Assembly (NCBI GenBank): GCA_002010065.2
Contig: MTMD02000015.1
Coordinates: forward strand, 1-64,000
Source of the DNA: Candidatus Pyrohabitans jungbluthii
GTDB taxonomy: Archaea > Hydrothermarchaeota > Hydrothermarchaeia > Hydrothermarchaeales > BMS3B
Length of the DNA: 64,000 nucleotides
Reading direction: 5' to 3'
Below the pieces are notes generated by a model. The model was not told the DNA's origin. It did no database searches and saw only the letters and a list, made by a program, of their open reading frames with translations. Shown here in pieces: positions 1 through 8,782 of the stretch (its first letter is position 1; every line of letters starts with the position of its first letter). The position numbers were made by a program, and so were the translations under genes.

Positions 1-1
1 T

Positions 2-1345
2 TTAGAGGATTTTGTAGTACCTCTGAAGCTCCCAAGGATGCACCTGCACGCGGTACTCGTCCCACTCCTCGCGCTTGAGCTTCAGTAGATTCTCGTACAC
101 ATGGTCGCCGAGGGCGCGGCGCATAAGCTCAGAGTTCTCAAACTCTACTATAGCCTCGCCTAAGTTTGCGGGGAGGCTCTCAATGCCCAGCTCCTTTCTG
201 CGCCTCTCGCTCATGTGGAAGATGTCCTCTTCAATTGGGTCTGGAATCTCCAGCTGCTCCTCTATGCCAGCCAGACCAGCGGCGAGCATGGCTGAGAAAG
301 CGAGATACGGGTTGCACGCGGGGTCGGGGGCACGGTACTCTATTCGTGTTGCCTTCTCCTTGCCGGGCTTGTAAAGGGGCACGCGTATCATTGCGGAGCG
401 ATTGCGGCGTGCCCAGCTCACATACACAGGAGCCTCGTAACCCGGAACAAGGCGCTTGTAGGAGTTCACCCACTGAGCGAGCACCAGTGTAATTTGCCGG
501 GCATACTTCAGGCAGCCGGCAATGTACTGCTTTGCAACCTTTGACAGGTACCAGCCATCCGGGTCGTTGGCGTCGAAGAAGGCATTCTGCCCATCTAGGG
601 TAAAGAGGCTCTGGTGTGTGTGCATACCCGAGCCATTCTCACCGAAGAGCGGCTTTGGCATGAACGTGGCATACAGACCATTCTGCCTGGCTATTGCTTT
701 AACCGCCATCTTGTATGCCAGGGCATAATCAGCCATACGGAGCGCATCGGCATAGCGCAGATCTATTTCATGCTGGCTCGGCGCCACCTCGTGGTGGGAG
801 TACTCTACGGGTATGCCCATAGCCTCAAGGGCGAAGATTATCTGCCTGCGAACATCCTCAGCTTCGTCCAGTGGTAGAAGGTCGAAGTAGCCGCCCAGGT
901 CAGTGGTCTCTGGGCACTCCATGGATTTGAAGAGGAAGAACTCCAGCTCAGGACCAACGTTCATTACAAACCCCTTCTTCTTCGCCTCTTCGAGGTTGCG
1001 CTTAAGCACATAGCGCGGGTCACCCTCGAAGGGCTTGCCGTCAGGGGTAAGTATGTCGCAGACTATGCGGGCAACACGCTTCTCCTGGGGGCGCCACGGA
1101 AGAATCGCAAAGGTATCTGGGTCAGGCATTGCCACCATGTCGCTCTCATGGATTGGGGTATAGCCGAGAATCGACGAACCGTCGAAGCCCATACCCTCTT
1201 CAAGGGCAGTCTCAAGCTCACGCGCAGGTATGGCGAAGCTCTTTAGTATTCCCAGAATGTCTGTAAATTGAAACTTAACGAAGGCCACGTCCTGCTCTTC
1301 AACCACCTGAAGAATCTTTGTTATTTTCTCGCTTCTCTCGCCCAT
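2..1345 (-). CDS. glnA: Glutamine synthetase, type I
   Basis: Makes glutamine from glutamate, ammonia and ATP in the cytoplasm; the entry point of nitrogen. The 447-residue length fits the GSI family. Visible family signatures are FDGSSI near the N-terminus, the GPELEFFLF strand, the EVAPSQHEIDLRYADAL metal/ATP region and the NGSGMHTHQSL ammonia-site segment. I take ATG at 1343-1345, behind a GGTGAT ribosome site; two in-frame GTG codons lie 9-12 bases further upstream. A TATA box and an unusual array of ATGAAA/TTTCAT repeats lie upstream, so it is probably regulated, plausibly by nitrogen status. The stop codon is inside the window. Confidence 0.97.
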   Translation of the reverse strand: MGERSEKITKILQVVEEQDVAFVKFQFTDILGILKSFAIPARELETALEEGMGFDGSSILGYTPIHESDMVAMPDPDTFAILPWRPQEKRVARIVCDILTPDGKPFEGDPRYVLKRNLEEAKKKGFVMNVGPELEFFLFKSMECPETTDLGGYFDLLPLDEAEDVRRQIIFALEAMGIPVEYSHHEVAPSQHEIDLRYADALRMADYALAYKMAVKAIARQNGLYATFMPKPLFGENGSGMHTHQSLFTLDGQNAFFDANDPDGWYLSKVAKQYIAGCLKYARQITLVLAQWVNSYKRLVPGYEAPVYVSWARRNRSAMIRVPLYKPGKEKATRIEYRAPDPACNPYLAFSAMLAAGLAGIEEQLEIPDPIEEDIFHMSERRRKELGIESLPANLGEAIVEFENSELMRRALGDHVYENLLKLKREEWDEYRVQVHPWELQRYYKIL

Positions 1346-1377
1346 GTATATCACCACAACTTTCTAAGATTGTTACA

Positions 1378-1440
1378 ATATATAAAAGCTTGTTTGAGAA
1401 CCTTTATGAAATTTTATGAAATTTTCATAATTTTTCATAA
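1378..1440 (-). promoter_or_regulatory. glnA promoter with clustered inverted/direct repeats
   Basis: On the minus strand a TATA-like TTTTATATATTG lies about 35-45 bases before glnA. Just upstream (1403-1440) are two TTATGAAA direct repeats followed by two TTTCATAA repeats, which form a central palindrome TTATGAAATTTTCATAA at 1414-1430. The position upstream of the TATA box suits an activator or a cooperative regulator. It is not the GGAA-N6-TTCC NrpR site of methanogens. The regulator is not known from this sequence. Confidence 0.55.
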
Positions 1441-1483
1441 CAGCAAAGCGCATCATCTCGTAAGGCAAAGGTAATGTTAGTCC

Positions 1484-1663
1484 CTATCCGCACAGCTTGC
1501 CCGCGATTGCCCAGTCTTCTTTCTCCACATCCTCAAAGATTATGTGCACATGCTCCGGCGCAGTGCCGGCGATGTCCACCATCGCTTTTGTAATCGCCTC
1601 CGCAAGCTTTGCCTTCTGCTCTTTGCTTCTGCCCTTCCACATGGTTATCCTAACTACCGGCAT
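1484..1663 (-). CDS. 4-oxalocrotonate tautomerase family protein
   Basis: A 59-residue protein of the 4-OT/YwhB/DmpI tautomerase superfamily. The chain begins M-P-V-V-R-I, so Pro becomes residue 1 after Met removal and would be the catalytic base; the family length is about 60. The start is fixed by GAGGTGAG three bases before ATG at 1661-1663; longer readings upstream run into non-coding sequence. It sits between glnA and the TFB gene, all on the minus strand. The physiological substrate cannot be deduced; archaeal members are often of unknown function. Confidence 0.85.
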   Translation of the reverse strand: MPVVRITMWKGRSKEQKAKLAEAITKAMVDIAGTAPEHVHIIFEDVEKEDWAIAGKLCG

Positions 1664-1775
1664 ACTCTCACCTCTTTTTAGTATAATCTTGGTTATGAAA
1701 AAATGTTGCGTTATGTTTAGAGTTGGACTTTCTGGAAAGCCAGAAGGAGCTATACCCGCATTTACAGCTGCAGAG

Positions 1776-2708
1776 CTACATCGTAATCTCAATCTCGAGC
1801 TTCTCCGCAATCTCCTTGTAGCGGTTGCGTATGGTAACCTCAGTAACGCCCGCTACCTCGCTTATCTCCTGCTGCGTTCTGCGCTCGCCCACCAGCACAG
1901 AGGCAATGTAAATCGCAGCCGCGCTAACGCCAGTGGGGCCACGCCCAGAGGTTAGCTGCAGATTCATGGCTTTGTTCAGTATATCCATCGCCTTCATCTG
2001 CACCTCCCGGGATAAGCCAAGAGAAGAACAGAAGCGTGGGATATAGTCCAGAGGCGTTGTTGGCGAGAGGTTTATACCCAGCTCGCGCAGAATGAAGCGG
2101 TAGATGCGCCCTATCTCCTTGCGATCCATCATGCTTGCTTCAGCTATCTCGTCCAACGTGCGAGGCACAGAGCAGCGGCGGCACGCGATGTAGATGCACG
2201 CCGCAACCACACCCTCGATGCTGCGCCCGCGAATCAAGCCCTTATCCACAGCCTTGCGGTACACCACCGCCGCAGATTCGCGCACATTCTTGGGCAGGTC
2301 GAGCTTCGACGCTATCTTATTTAACTCGGTTAGCGCTATGGTGAGGTTGCGCTCTTTGGCGTTGCTCACGCGGATGCGCTGCTGCCACTTGCGCATGCGG
2401 TAAAGCTGGGCGCGCTGCTGAGAGGGTATATCACGCCCTGAAGAATCCTTGTTGCGCCAGTCTATCGTCGTGGACAAACCCATGTCGTGTATGAGGTATG
2501 TCATCGGCGCACCTGTGCGGGAGCGCTTCTCAGCCTGCTCGTTGTCAAAGGCGCGCCACTCAGGGCCTTCGTCCATCAGGTCCTCGTCCACGACAAGACC
2601 ACACTGGTTGCAGATAACCTCTGCCCTCTCATAGTCGTGGTACAAATCAGTGCTTCCACACTCCGGGCACTTCACAACATACTCGCCTGTGCCTATCTTA
2701 TTCACCAC
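1776..2708 (-). CDS. tfb: Transcription initiation factor TFB
   Basis: Archaeal TFIIB homologue that recruits RNA polymerase to TBP-bound promoters and reads the BRE. The 310 residues show an N-terminal zinc ribbon (C14, C17, C33, C36), a B-reader/linker region with DEGPEWRAF, then two cyclin-like repeats (about 115-205 and 210-305). The second repeat ends in a helix-turn-helix ([20 protein letters not shown]) that contacts the BRE. The start appears to be GTG at 2706-2708, with a second GTG directly after it. It is convergent with nothing and has about 110 bases before the tautomerase gene. Confidence 0.97.
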   Translation of the reverse strand: MVNKIGTGEYVVKCPECGSTDLYHDYERAEVICNQCGLVVDEDLMDEGPEWRAFDNEQAEKRSRTGAPMTYLIHDMGLSTTIDWRNKDSSGRDIPSQQRAQLYRMRKWQQRIRVSNAKERNLTIALTELNKIASKLDLPKNVRESAAVVYRKAVDKGLIRGRSIEGVVAACIYIACRRCSVPRTLDEIAEASMMDRKEIGRIYRFILRELGINLSPTTPLDYIPRFCSSLGLSREVQMKAMDILNKAMNLQLTSGRGPTGVSAAAIYIASVLVGERRTQQEISEVAGVTEVTIRNRYKEIAEKLEIEITM

Positions 2709-2886
2709 CCTTGAGTGTTCTCAGCTCTCTGCAAAAAAAGCCTGATATAGCCAACGAATCTAACATGTAATCTAAATTCCTGAAATTCCCGAGGTAAATA
2801 AATATAGATTTATGTTGTTAAGAAGCGCTGAGATGTCAACCTCCCGCTGGAGTATTGCAAATGCCACACCAGACGTTACCAAAAAA

Positions 2887-2912
2887 GATATATATCATGA
2901 AAAATCATGAAC
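2887..2912 (+). promoter_or_regulatory. cdhC operon promoter with direct-repeat operator
   Basis: A TATA element GATATATATC (2888-2897) lies about 40 bases before the cdhC start. Immediately over and after it is the direct repeat ATCATGA-AAA-ATCATGA (2894-2910), with a 10-base period, one helical turn. A repeat placed between TATA box and start site is a usual place for a repressor in archaea. The identity of the regulator is unknown. Confidence 0.5.
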
Positions 2913-2934
2913 TTTATTCGAGAGGTGCAAGGTG

Positions 2935-4332
2935 ATGGATGAAGAAATCCCCGTTGATGTTGGCTTAATCTATGAGGGTGAGAGGATAAGAAAGTCAAAC
3001 ATGTACGTGGACCTGGCTGGACCTAAAAGCAAGGGTGCGGAGCTTCTCATAGTTGCGCCTCCCGAAGAGGTTGAGGACGGCAAGGTTGAGGTTGTCGGAC
3101 CCGACATCGATGCGATGGAGGAGGGCGGACGCTATCCTCTCGGCATATTCATCAAGGTCGCTGGGGAGAAGCTGGAAGAGGACCTAGAGGGCGTGTTTGA
3201 GCGCAGGATTCACGACTTCTCCAACTACGTTCAGGGGTTCATGCATCTCAACTCCCGAGACATAATATGGTGCAGGGTTAGCAAGGACTCAGCCAAGAAG
3301 GGGCTAAAGCTCTACCACGTTGGCAAGGCGCTTATAAAGCTCTACAAGAGCGAGTTCGATGTTATAGAGAAGATGCAGGTCACCTTTTACACCGATGAGA
3401 AAGCTGTGGATGAGCACATCGCCAGGGCGAGAGAAGTATACGAGAAGCGCGATGCAAAGGCGGCGGCGCTTAAGGATGAGGAGGTGGACGTGTTCTACGG
3501 CTGCCTGCTCTGCCAGAGCTTCGCGCCGACGCACGTGTGTGCGATTACCCCAAGTCGAACCTCAGGCTGCGGAGCAATTTCCTGGTTTGAAGGCAGAGCG
3601 GCGGTGAAGGTCGACCCCAACGGTCCAATCTTTGAGATTCCAAAGGGCGAGGTTCTTGACCCGATAAAGGGGGAGTACTCCGGCATAAACGAGGTTATAC
3701 GGGAGAAGAGCAATGGGGCAATAGAGCGAGTTTACCTCCACAGCATCTTCGACTACCCCCACACCTCCTGCGGGTGCTTTGAGGCTATCGCCTTCTACAT
3801 ACCCGAGGTGGATGGCATAGGCATTGTGCATCGCGATTTCCAGGGCGTTACTCCCTTCGGCATACCCTTCTCCACCATGGCAGGGCAGGTGGGCGGCGGT
3901 GTACAGAGCCAGGGCTTCTTGGGCATAGGCATAGCCTACCTGCGCTCCCCTAAGTTTCTCCAGGCTGACGGAGGCTGGCAGCGCATAGTGTGGATGCCCT
4001 CCCAGCTCAAGGAGCGCGTGCGCGACGCCATTCCCGAGGAGATGTACGATAAAATTGCCACAGAGCTTGAGGCTTCTGACCTCGAGTCGCTCAAGGAGTT
4101 CCTGAAGCAGAAGCAGCACCCCGTGCTGGAGCGCCTTGCTGAGGAGGAGGCTGAAGAAGAGGCAGCAGAAGAGGAGACGCGCGAGCAGGAGGCGCAGCCC
4201 GTAGCAACGCTGCCAGAACTCACGCTGCCAGCGCAGGGCATGCCTGTGGCGGGCTCTCCCTCTGAGTTCACAATCACCTTTAAGAATGCCAAGATATACG
4301 CAGAAAAGGTAATAATAAGGAGAAAGGGATGA
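2935..4332 (+). CDS. cdhC: CODH/acetyl-CoA synthase complex, beta subunit (acetyl-CoA synthase)
   Basis: Forms or cleaves acetyl-CoA from a methyl group on the corrinoid protein, CO and CoA at the nickel A-cluster. The 465-residue chain has all six expected cysteines: C190, C193, C202, C212 and the C279-G-C281 pair. Their spacing (3, 9, 10, 67, 2) equals, as I recall it, that of the bacterial enzyme (506, 509, 518, 528, 595, 597). As in other archaeal forms, the N-terminal CODH-contact domain of bacterial AcsB is absent. The C-terminal 70 residues are Glu-rich then Pro-rich. GAGGTG seven bases before ATG 2935 favours this start over GTG 2932. The stop overlaps the next gene by ATGA. Confidence 0.97.
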   Translation: MDEEIPVDVGLIYEGERIRKSNMYVDLAGPKSKGAELLIVAPPEEVEDGKVEVVGPDIDAMEEGGRYPLGIFIKVAGEKLEEDLEGVFERRIHDFSNYVQGFMHLNSRDIIWCRVSKDSAKKGLKLYHVGKALIKLYKSEFDVIEKMQVTFYTDEKAVDEHIARAREVYEKRDAKAAALKDEEVDVFYGCLLCQSFAPTHVCAITPSRTSGCGAISWFEGRAAVKVDPNGPIFEIPKGEVLDPIKGEYSGINEVIREKSNGAIERVYLHSIFDYPHTSCGCFEAIAFYIPEVDGIGIVHRDFQGVTPFGIPFSTMAGQVGGGVQSQGFLGIGIAYLRSPKFLQADGGWQRIVWMPSQLKERVRDAIPEEMYDKIATELEASDLESLKEFLKQKQHPVLERLAEEEAEEEAAEEETREQEAQPVATLPELTLPAQGMPVAGSPSEFTITFKNAKIYAEKVIIRRKG

Positions 4333-5078
4333 TAATCGCTGTCTCTGGCAAGGGCGGCACCGGCAAGACGGTGATAGCAAGCCTGCTGGTGCGCTGTCTC
4401 GCTGAACACAACGCCTACGATATCTTAGCCATAGATAGTGACCCCGACTCAAACCTTCCTGAAGCTCTCGGCGTAGATGTGGAGCGCACCATAGGCGACA
4501 TACGCGAGGAGCTTCTTGAGAAGCGCGATAGCCTCCCGCCTGGGGTGAGCTGGCGCTCGCAGCTGGAATACGAGGCGATGCGCGCTATTGTAGAAACCAG
4601 AGCCTTCGACCTGCTCAGCATGGGACGCCCAGAAGGGCCAGGATGCTACTGCGCCGCTAATCATGTGCTGCGTGAGATAATCGACACCTTCGCCAAGAAC
4701 TACGACTATGTGGTGATAGACACGGAAGCAGGGCTGGAGCACCTCTCGCGGCGAACCACGCAGAACGTGGACGTGATGCTCGTGGTCACTGACACCTCAA
4801 AGCGAGGGATAACCACCGCCGCAAGGATTAAAGAGCTTGCAGAGGAACTGAAAATAAAGTTCAAGCACATATACGTGGTTATAAACCGCGCAACTGAGGA
4901 AACCAAGCAGAAGCTCGAAGAGTACGCCCGTGAGATAGGTTTAAAGGTTATAGGAGTCGTGCCCGAGGACGAGAACGTCAGGCACTATGATCACGAAGGG
5001 AAGCCACTTGTAGAGCTTCCTCCTGACACTCCCGCACTAAAGGCAGTGCGCGAGATAGCAGAAAAGATCGTGAGGTAG
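4329..5078 (+). CDS. CooC/AcsF-type nickel-insertion ATPase
   Basis: MinD-like P-loop ATPase expected to help nickel insertion or maturation of CODH/ACS. The Walker A motif GKGGTGKT is at residues 7-14, and the C106-Y-C108 pair matches the CxC nickel/zinc-binding motif that bridges CooC dimers. The length of 249 is usual for the family. It overlaps the cdhC stop by ATGA and is followed by cdhD after four bases, so it is translated with the acetyl-CoA synthase genes. Whether it serves CdhC or the absent CdhA cannot be told from the window. Confidence 0.92.
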   Translation: MIIAVSGKGGTGKTVIASLLVRCLAEHNAYDILAIDSDPDSNLPEALGVDVERTIGDIREELLEKRDSLPPGVSWRSQLEYEAMRAIVETRAFDLLSMGRPEGPGCYCAANHVLREIIDTFAKNYDYVVIDTEAGLEHLSRRTTQNVDVMLVVTDTSKRGITTAARIKELAEELKIKFKHIYVVINRATEETKQKLEEYAREIGLKVIGVVPEDENVRHYDHEGKPLVELPPDTPALKAVREIAEKIVR

Positions 5079-5082
5079 GAGC

Positions 5083-6273
5083 ATGAAACTCAACCTTGAG
5101 GACATAATAAAAAGCCTGGTGGACGTGGAGAGCATAGAGCTGGAGAATGTGGAGCTGGATGTGGAGGAGCTTGTGATACAGGCAAAGCAGGCGATGCTGA
5201 TGCCAATTCTTCAGCAGCTTCAGCCGCAGGCGGCAGCTACGCTGGAGGCAAAGCCGGAGCAGAAGCTGGAGGCGCTACCTGAGATAACCTTTGAGAAGCC
5301 CGTAAAGGAGTACCGCGGGCAGGTGGAGGAAATAACCCTTGGAGCAACCCGCAGCGAGGGCGGTAGCAGGAGCAAGGTGATAAAAATAGGCGGGCAGCGC
5401 ACCCTCTACCACTTTGAAGGAGGGTGGGTTAATAAGCCCGTGGTGAGTTTTGATGTCTTCGACATTCCCCAGCCCCAGTTCCCCAAGGCTCTGCGCGAGG
5501 CGTGGGGCGACTTCTGGGATTCGCCCGCTGAATGGGCACGCGAGGCTGTGAAGCGTGGTGCAGACCTAGTTACCATTCACTTGGTCTCTACTGACCCGAA
5601 GGTTAAGGACACGCCCATCAGCGAGGCTGCAAAAACCGTGGAGGAGGTGCTTCAGGCAGTAGATGTGCCCATAGTAATAGGCGGCTCTGGCAACCCGGAG
5701 AAGGACCCGGCGCTCTTTGAGAAGGTGGCGGCGGTTGCTGAGAACGAGCGCTGCCTGCTTGCGAGCGCAAACTTGGACCTCGACCACAAGCGCATCGTGG
5801 ATGCGGCGGTTAAGTACAACCACAATGTGCTGAGCTGGGTCTCTCTGGACATAAACGATCAGAAGACACTGAACAAGCTCCTGCTGGAAGAGGGCTTGCC
5901 ACGCGAACGACTTGTGCAAGACCCCACAACGGCGGCGCTGGGCTATGGTTTGGAGTACACCTACACCATGATAGAGCGCATAAAGATCAACGCCCTCAAG
6001 GGCGAGAAGGAACTGGCTTTTCCTGTAAGCTGCGGCGTGACCAACGCATGGGCGGCGCGCGAGGCGTGGATGAACGTCGCGGAGTGGGGTCCCCGCGAGT
6101 ACCGTGGGCCCCTCTGGGAGACTGTCAATGCTCTAGCTGTTATGATCGCAGGAGCTGACATAATGATGATGCTCCACCCCAGTGCGGTGCAGGCGATTAA
6201 GGCGATAATCGACTCCATCTTCGGCGACTACCAAGGAGTGGAGATAAAGTATGAGAATTGGCTGAAGGTCTAG
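5083..6273 (+). CDS. cdhD: CODH/ACS complex, delta subunit (corrinoid protein small subunit)
   Basis: Partner of CdhE in the corrinoid iron-sulfur protein that passes the methyl group between tetrahydromethanopterin and CdhC. The 396 residues have an N-terminal region of about 90 residues found in archaeal CdhD, then a TIM-barrel domain (TLYHFEGGW ... VIGGSGNPEKDP ... NHNVLSWVSLD). The length is near that of archaeal homologues. It lies four bases after the ATPase gene, inside the cdh operon. Confidence 0.96.
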   Translation: MKLNLEDIIKSLVDVESIELENVELDVEELVIQAKQAMLMPILQQLQPQAAATLEAKPEQKLEALPEITFEKPVKEYRGQVEEITLGATRSEGGSRSKVIKIGGQRTLYHFEGGWVNKPVVSFDVFDIPQPQFPKALREAWGDFWDSPAEWAREAVKRGADLVTIHLVSTDPKVKDTPISEAAKTVEEVLQAVDVPIVIGGSGNPEKDPALFEKVAAVAENERCLLASANLDLDHKRIVDAAVKYNHNVLSWVSLDINDQKTLNKLLLEEGLPRERLVQDPTTAALGYGLEYTYTMIERIKINALKGEKELAFPVSCGVTNAWAAREAWMNVAEWGPREYRGPLWETVNALAVMIAGADIMMMLHPSAVQAIKAIIDSIFGDYQGVEIKYENWLKV

Positions 6274-6275
6274 GC

Positions 6276-6746
6276 ATGACAAAGGTATCGCCGCTAGAGG
6301 TTCACAAGCTCCTGCCACGCACCAACTGCAAGAAGTGCGGCAACGCGAGCTGCATGGCTTTCGCGGTAAAGCTGGTGAGTGGCAAGGCTTACTTGGATGA
6401 GTGCCCGACAATAAACGAGGCGCGCTACTTGCGCCAGAAGCTCGCGCTCAAGGAGCTTATCAGCAAGGTGCTCGCTGCGACGCCAACAAAGTTCGTGATT
6501 CACGAGGAGCGGTGCACAGGCTGCGGCAACTGCGTCGACGCCTGCCCAGCGAACGTTGCCGTTAGCTTAGAGGTGAGCGGTGGCAAGGGCAGCGCCAGCA
6601 AAGACGTGGTGCTCAAAATAGAAGACGGCGTGGTGAAGGTGGTGAACGTCAAGGCGTGCCGGCGCTTTGAAGAGGATGCCAGCGAGTCGCGACCATGCAG
6701 CGTGTGCGTGGACTCATGCCCCTACAAGGCGATTGAGTTTATGTGA
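6276..6746 (+). CDS. CdhE-N-terminus-like [4Fe-4S] domain fused to a ferredoxin
   Basis: A 156-residue iron-sulfur protein. Residues 1-45 copy the N-terminal FeS domain of CdhE (CKKCGNASC plus a further Cys, preceded by KVSPLEVHKLLP), while the rest is ferredoxin-like: CTGCGNCVDACP near residue 90 and CSVCVDSCP near the end, with a long insert between the two motifs. It starts two bases after the cdhD stop and precedes cdhE, so it is surely co-expressed with the corrinoid protein. A role in electron supply, such as reductive reactivation of Co(II) corrinoid, is an inference from context. I know no experimentally defined counterpart. Confidence 0.85.
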   Translation: MTKVSPLEVHKLLPRTNCKKCGNASCMAFAVKLVSGKAYLDECPTINEARYLRQKLALKELISKVLAATPTKFVIHEERCTGCGNCVDACPANVAVSLEVSGGKGSASKDVVLKIEDGVVKVVNVKACRRFEEDASESRPCSVCVDSCPYKAIEFM

Positions 6747-6768
6747 CAATGTTGAGAGGCGATGGGAA

Positions 6769-8175
6769 ATGGCTAAGGTATCACCCCTTGAGATATACAA
6801 GCACTTACCCGGACTGAACTGCAAGGAGTGTGGTGAAGACTCCTGTATGGCTTTTGCGAGTGCGCTCATAGAGCGCAAGAAGAAGTACGAGGACTGCGCA
6901 CCCCTTGTGAGGGAAGAAAAATACAAAAAGAAGCTGGATAAGCTTGTGGAGCTGGTGACGCCTCCCGTTAAGGAGGTGGTTATTGGCACTGGAGAGCGCG
7001 CCTGCGTCATAGGCGGCGAGGAGGTAATGTACCGCCACGAGCTTACCTTCTTCAATCCCACGGCGCTTTTCATAGACGTGAGCGACGACTTGCCAGCTGA
7101 CGAACTCGCTGAAAGAGTGGCGAAAATAAACAAGTTTGCTATAGAGCGCGTGGGGCAAAAGCTTCGCCTTGATGGTATAGCGGTGAGAGCAAAGAGCGGC
7201 GACCCCGCGAGGTTCGGCGAGGCAGTGGTCACCGCGGTAGAGAATTCGGACCTCCCATTAATGCTGTGCTCCTTTGATCCAGAGCATCTGGAGGTTGGTC
7301 TGGAAATAGCGATAGAGCGGAGACCCCTTATCTACGCGGCGACGAAGGAGAACGTAGACGCCGTGGCCGAGCTTGCTGTGAAACACAACGCACCTGTAGT
7401 AGCTTCCTCGCCTGGCGATATTCAGGGGCTGCTTGAGCTCGTGGCAAAGCTGCGCAGCAAGGGTGTGGAGGATATTGTTCTCGACGTGGGCACCTATCCG
7501 CTGGGCGCGAAGTTCGGCTCGAGCCTTGAGAATATGGTGATGCTGCGCAGGCTGGCGATTGAGAAGGGCGAGAAGCTGGCGGGCTACCCTATAATGGGCG
7601 TGCCCCTCGTCGCTTGGTTAAATGGCGACGAGCCTGCTAAAGCCGCGATGCAGGAGTGCATCATAGCGAGCACCCAGCTTCTGCGCTACGCAGACCTTCT
7701 GGTACTCCACTCCATGGACATGTTCTCCCTGCTTCCGCTGCTCACCCTGAGGCAGAACATATACACCGACCCGAGGGTGCCAATTCAGGTGGATGCGAAG
7801 CTCTATGAGATTGGCAAGCCCGACGAGAACTCGCCTGTGCTCCTGACCACGAACTTTGCCCTTACCTACTACACCGTCGCATCTGACATAGAGGCAGGGA
7901 AGGTGGACTGCTACCTGCTGGTGGTCAACACCGAAGGCTTGGCCGTTGAGCCCGCGATGGCAGGTGCAAAGCTCACGGGCAGCCTCGTGAAGGAGGCAAT
8001 CGAGGAGAGCGGCGTCGAGAACAAGGTGAAGCACCGCAAGCTGATAATCCCTGGCATGGCAGCGCGCATAAGCGGCGAGATTGAAGACCTCACTGGCTGG
8101 GAGGTCATCGTCGGCCCAATAGATTCCTCGCGCATACCTGCGTTTATAGAACAGAAGTGGAAGTCTGAGGCTTAG
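6769..8175 (+). CDS. cdhE: CODH/ACS complex, gamma subunit (corrinoid protein large subunit)
   Basis: Large subunit of the corrinoid iron-sulfur protein; carries a [4Fe-4S] cluster and the cobamide that shuttles methyl groups. The N-terminus (MAKVSPLEIYKHLPGLNC) begins the four-Cys cluster domain (CKECGEDSC...C), followed by a TIM barrel and a C-terminal corrinoid-binding Rossmann domain (about residues 310-468). At 468 residues it matches the family. I chose ATG 6769 because the homology to CdhE begins there; the frame is open further upstream but overlaps the preceding gene. Last gene of the operon. Confidence 0.97.
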   Translation: MAKVSPLEIYKHLPGLNCKECGEDSCMAFASALIERKKKYEDCAPLVREEKYKKKLDKLVELVTPPVKEVVIGTGERACVIGGEEVMYRHELTFFNPTALFIDVSDDLPADELAERVAKINKFAIERVGQKLRLDGIAVRAKSGDPARFGEAVVTAVENSDLPLMLCSFDPEHLEVGLEIAIERRPLIYAATKENVDAVAELAVKHNAPVVASSPGDIQGLLELVAKLRSKGVEDIVLDVGTYPLGAKFGSSLENMVMLRRLAIEKGEKLAGYPIMGVPLVAWLNGDEPAKAAMQECIIASTQLLRYADLLVLHSMDMFSLLPLLTLRQNIYTDPRVPIQVDAKLYEIGKPDENSPVLLTTNFALTYYTVASDIEAGKVDCYLLVVNTEGLAVEPAMAGAKLTGSLVKEAIEESGVENKVKHRKLIIPGMAARISGEIEDLTGWEVIVGPIDSSRIPAFIEQKWKSEA

Positions 8176-8207
8176 GTTTTTAATATTCTCCACCCAATCT
8201 ATTTTTT

Positions 8208-8729
8208 ATGAGCCTCAAGAACAGGGTAAGCGTGGTAAGGGGTGACATAACACAGGTCGAGGCAGATGCCATAGTGAACCCATCCAACAGCTACGGCGTA
8301 ATGGGCGGAGGCGTGGCACTGGCGATTAAGCTCAGGGGTGGCGAGGAGATAGAACGCGAGGCAATGGCGAAGGCTCCAATCAACGTTGGCAGCGCCGCAG
8401 TAACGACTGCGGGAAGGCTTAAAGCAAAGGCGGTGATTCACGCCAGCACAATGCAAAAGCCAGCGCAGAGGGTGGGCGTAAACGAGGTTCGCCTGGCAAC
8501 AAGAGCAGCGTTGCAAGCAGCCTCGCAACATGGCTTCAGGAGCGTTGCCTTCCCGGGTATGGGCACAGGCGTTGGCGGCGTACCCAAGGATGAGGCGGCA
8601 AGGGCAATGCTCCAGGAGATTCTGGCGCACCTTGCAAGGGATGCGCTGCCGGAAAGGGTTATTCTGGTCGCCTTCGATGAAGGGCTTTTCTCTGCCTTCC
8701 AGGAGGCGTTGCGTGAGGCGGAAGAATAG
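8208..8729 (+). CDS. Macro domain protein (ADP-ribose binding/hydrolase)
   Basis: A 173-residue stand-alone macro domain. The DAIVNPSNSYGVMGGGVALAI segment and the PGMGTGVGGVP loop are the ADP-ribose-binding signatures. Members de-ADP-ribosylate proteins or nucleic acids or hydrolyse O-acetyl-ADP-ribose; which applies here is unknown. A TTTTTAATATT element about 25-30 bases before the ATG suggests a leaderless transcript separate from the cdh operon. Confidence 0.93.
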   Translation: MSLKNRVSVVRGDITQVEADAIVNPSNSYGVMGGGVALAIKLRGGEEIEREAMAKAPINVGSAAVTTAGRLKAKAVIHASTMQKPAQRVGVNEVRLATRAALQAASQHGFRSVAFPGMGTGVGGVPKDEAARAMLQEILAHLARDALPERVILVAFDEGLFSAFQEALREAEE

Positions 8730-8782
8730 ACGCTGGTTTCTGTATATATCGCCTGATGTGCTTACCCAGTTTTATTCGAGGC

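Noticed and set aside
3562-4452. Long minus-strand frame opposite cdhC and the ATPase gene
   Set aside because: It lies antisense to two certain genes with exact motif matches, and its sequence has the Leu/Arg/His bias of a shadow frame.
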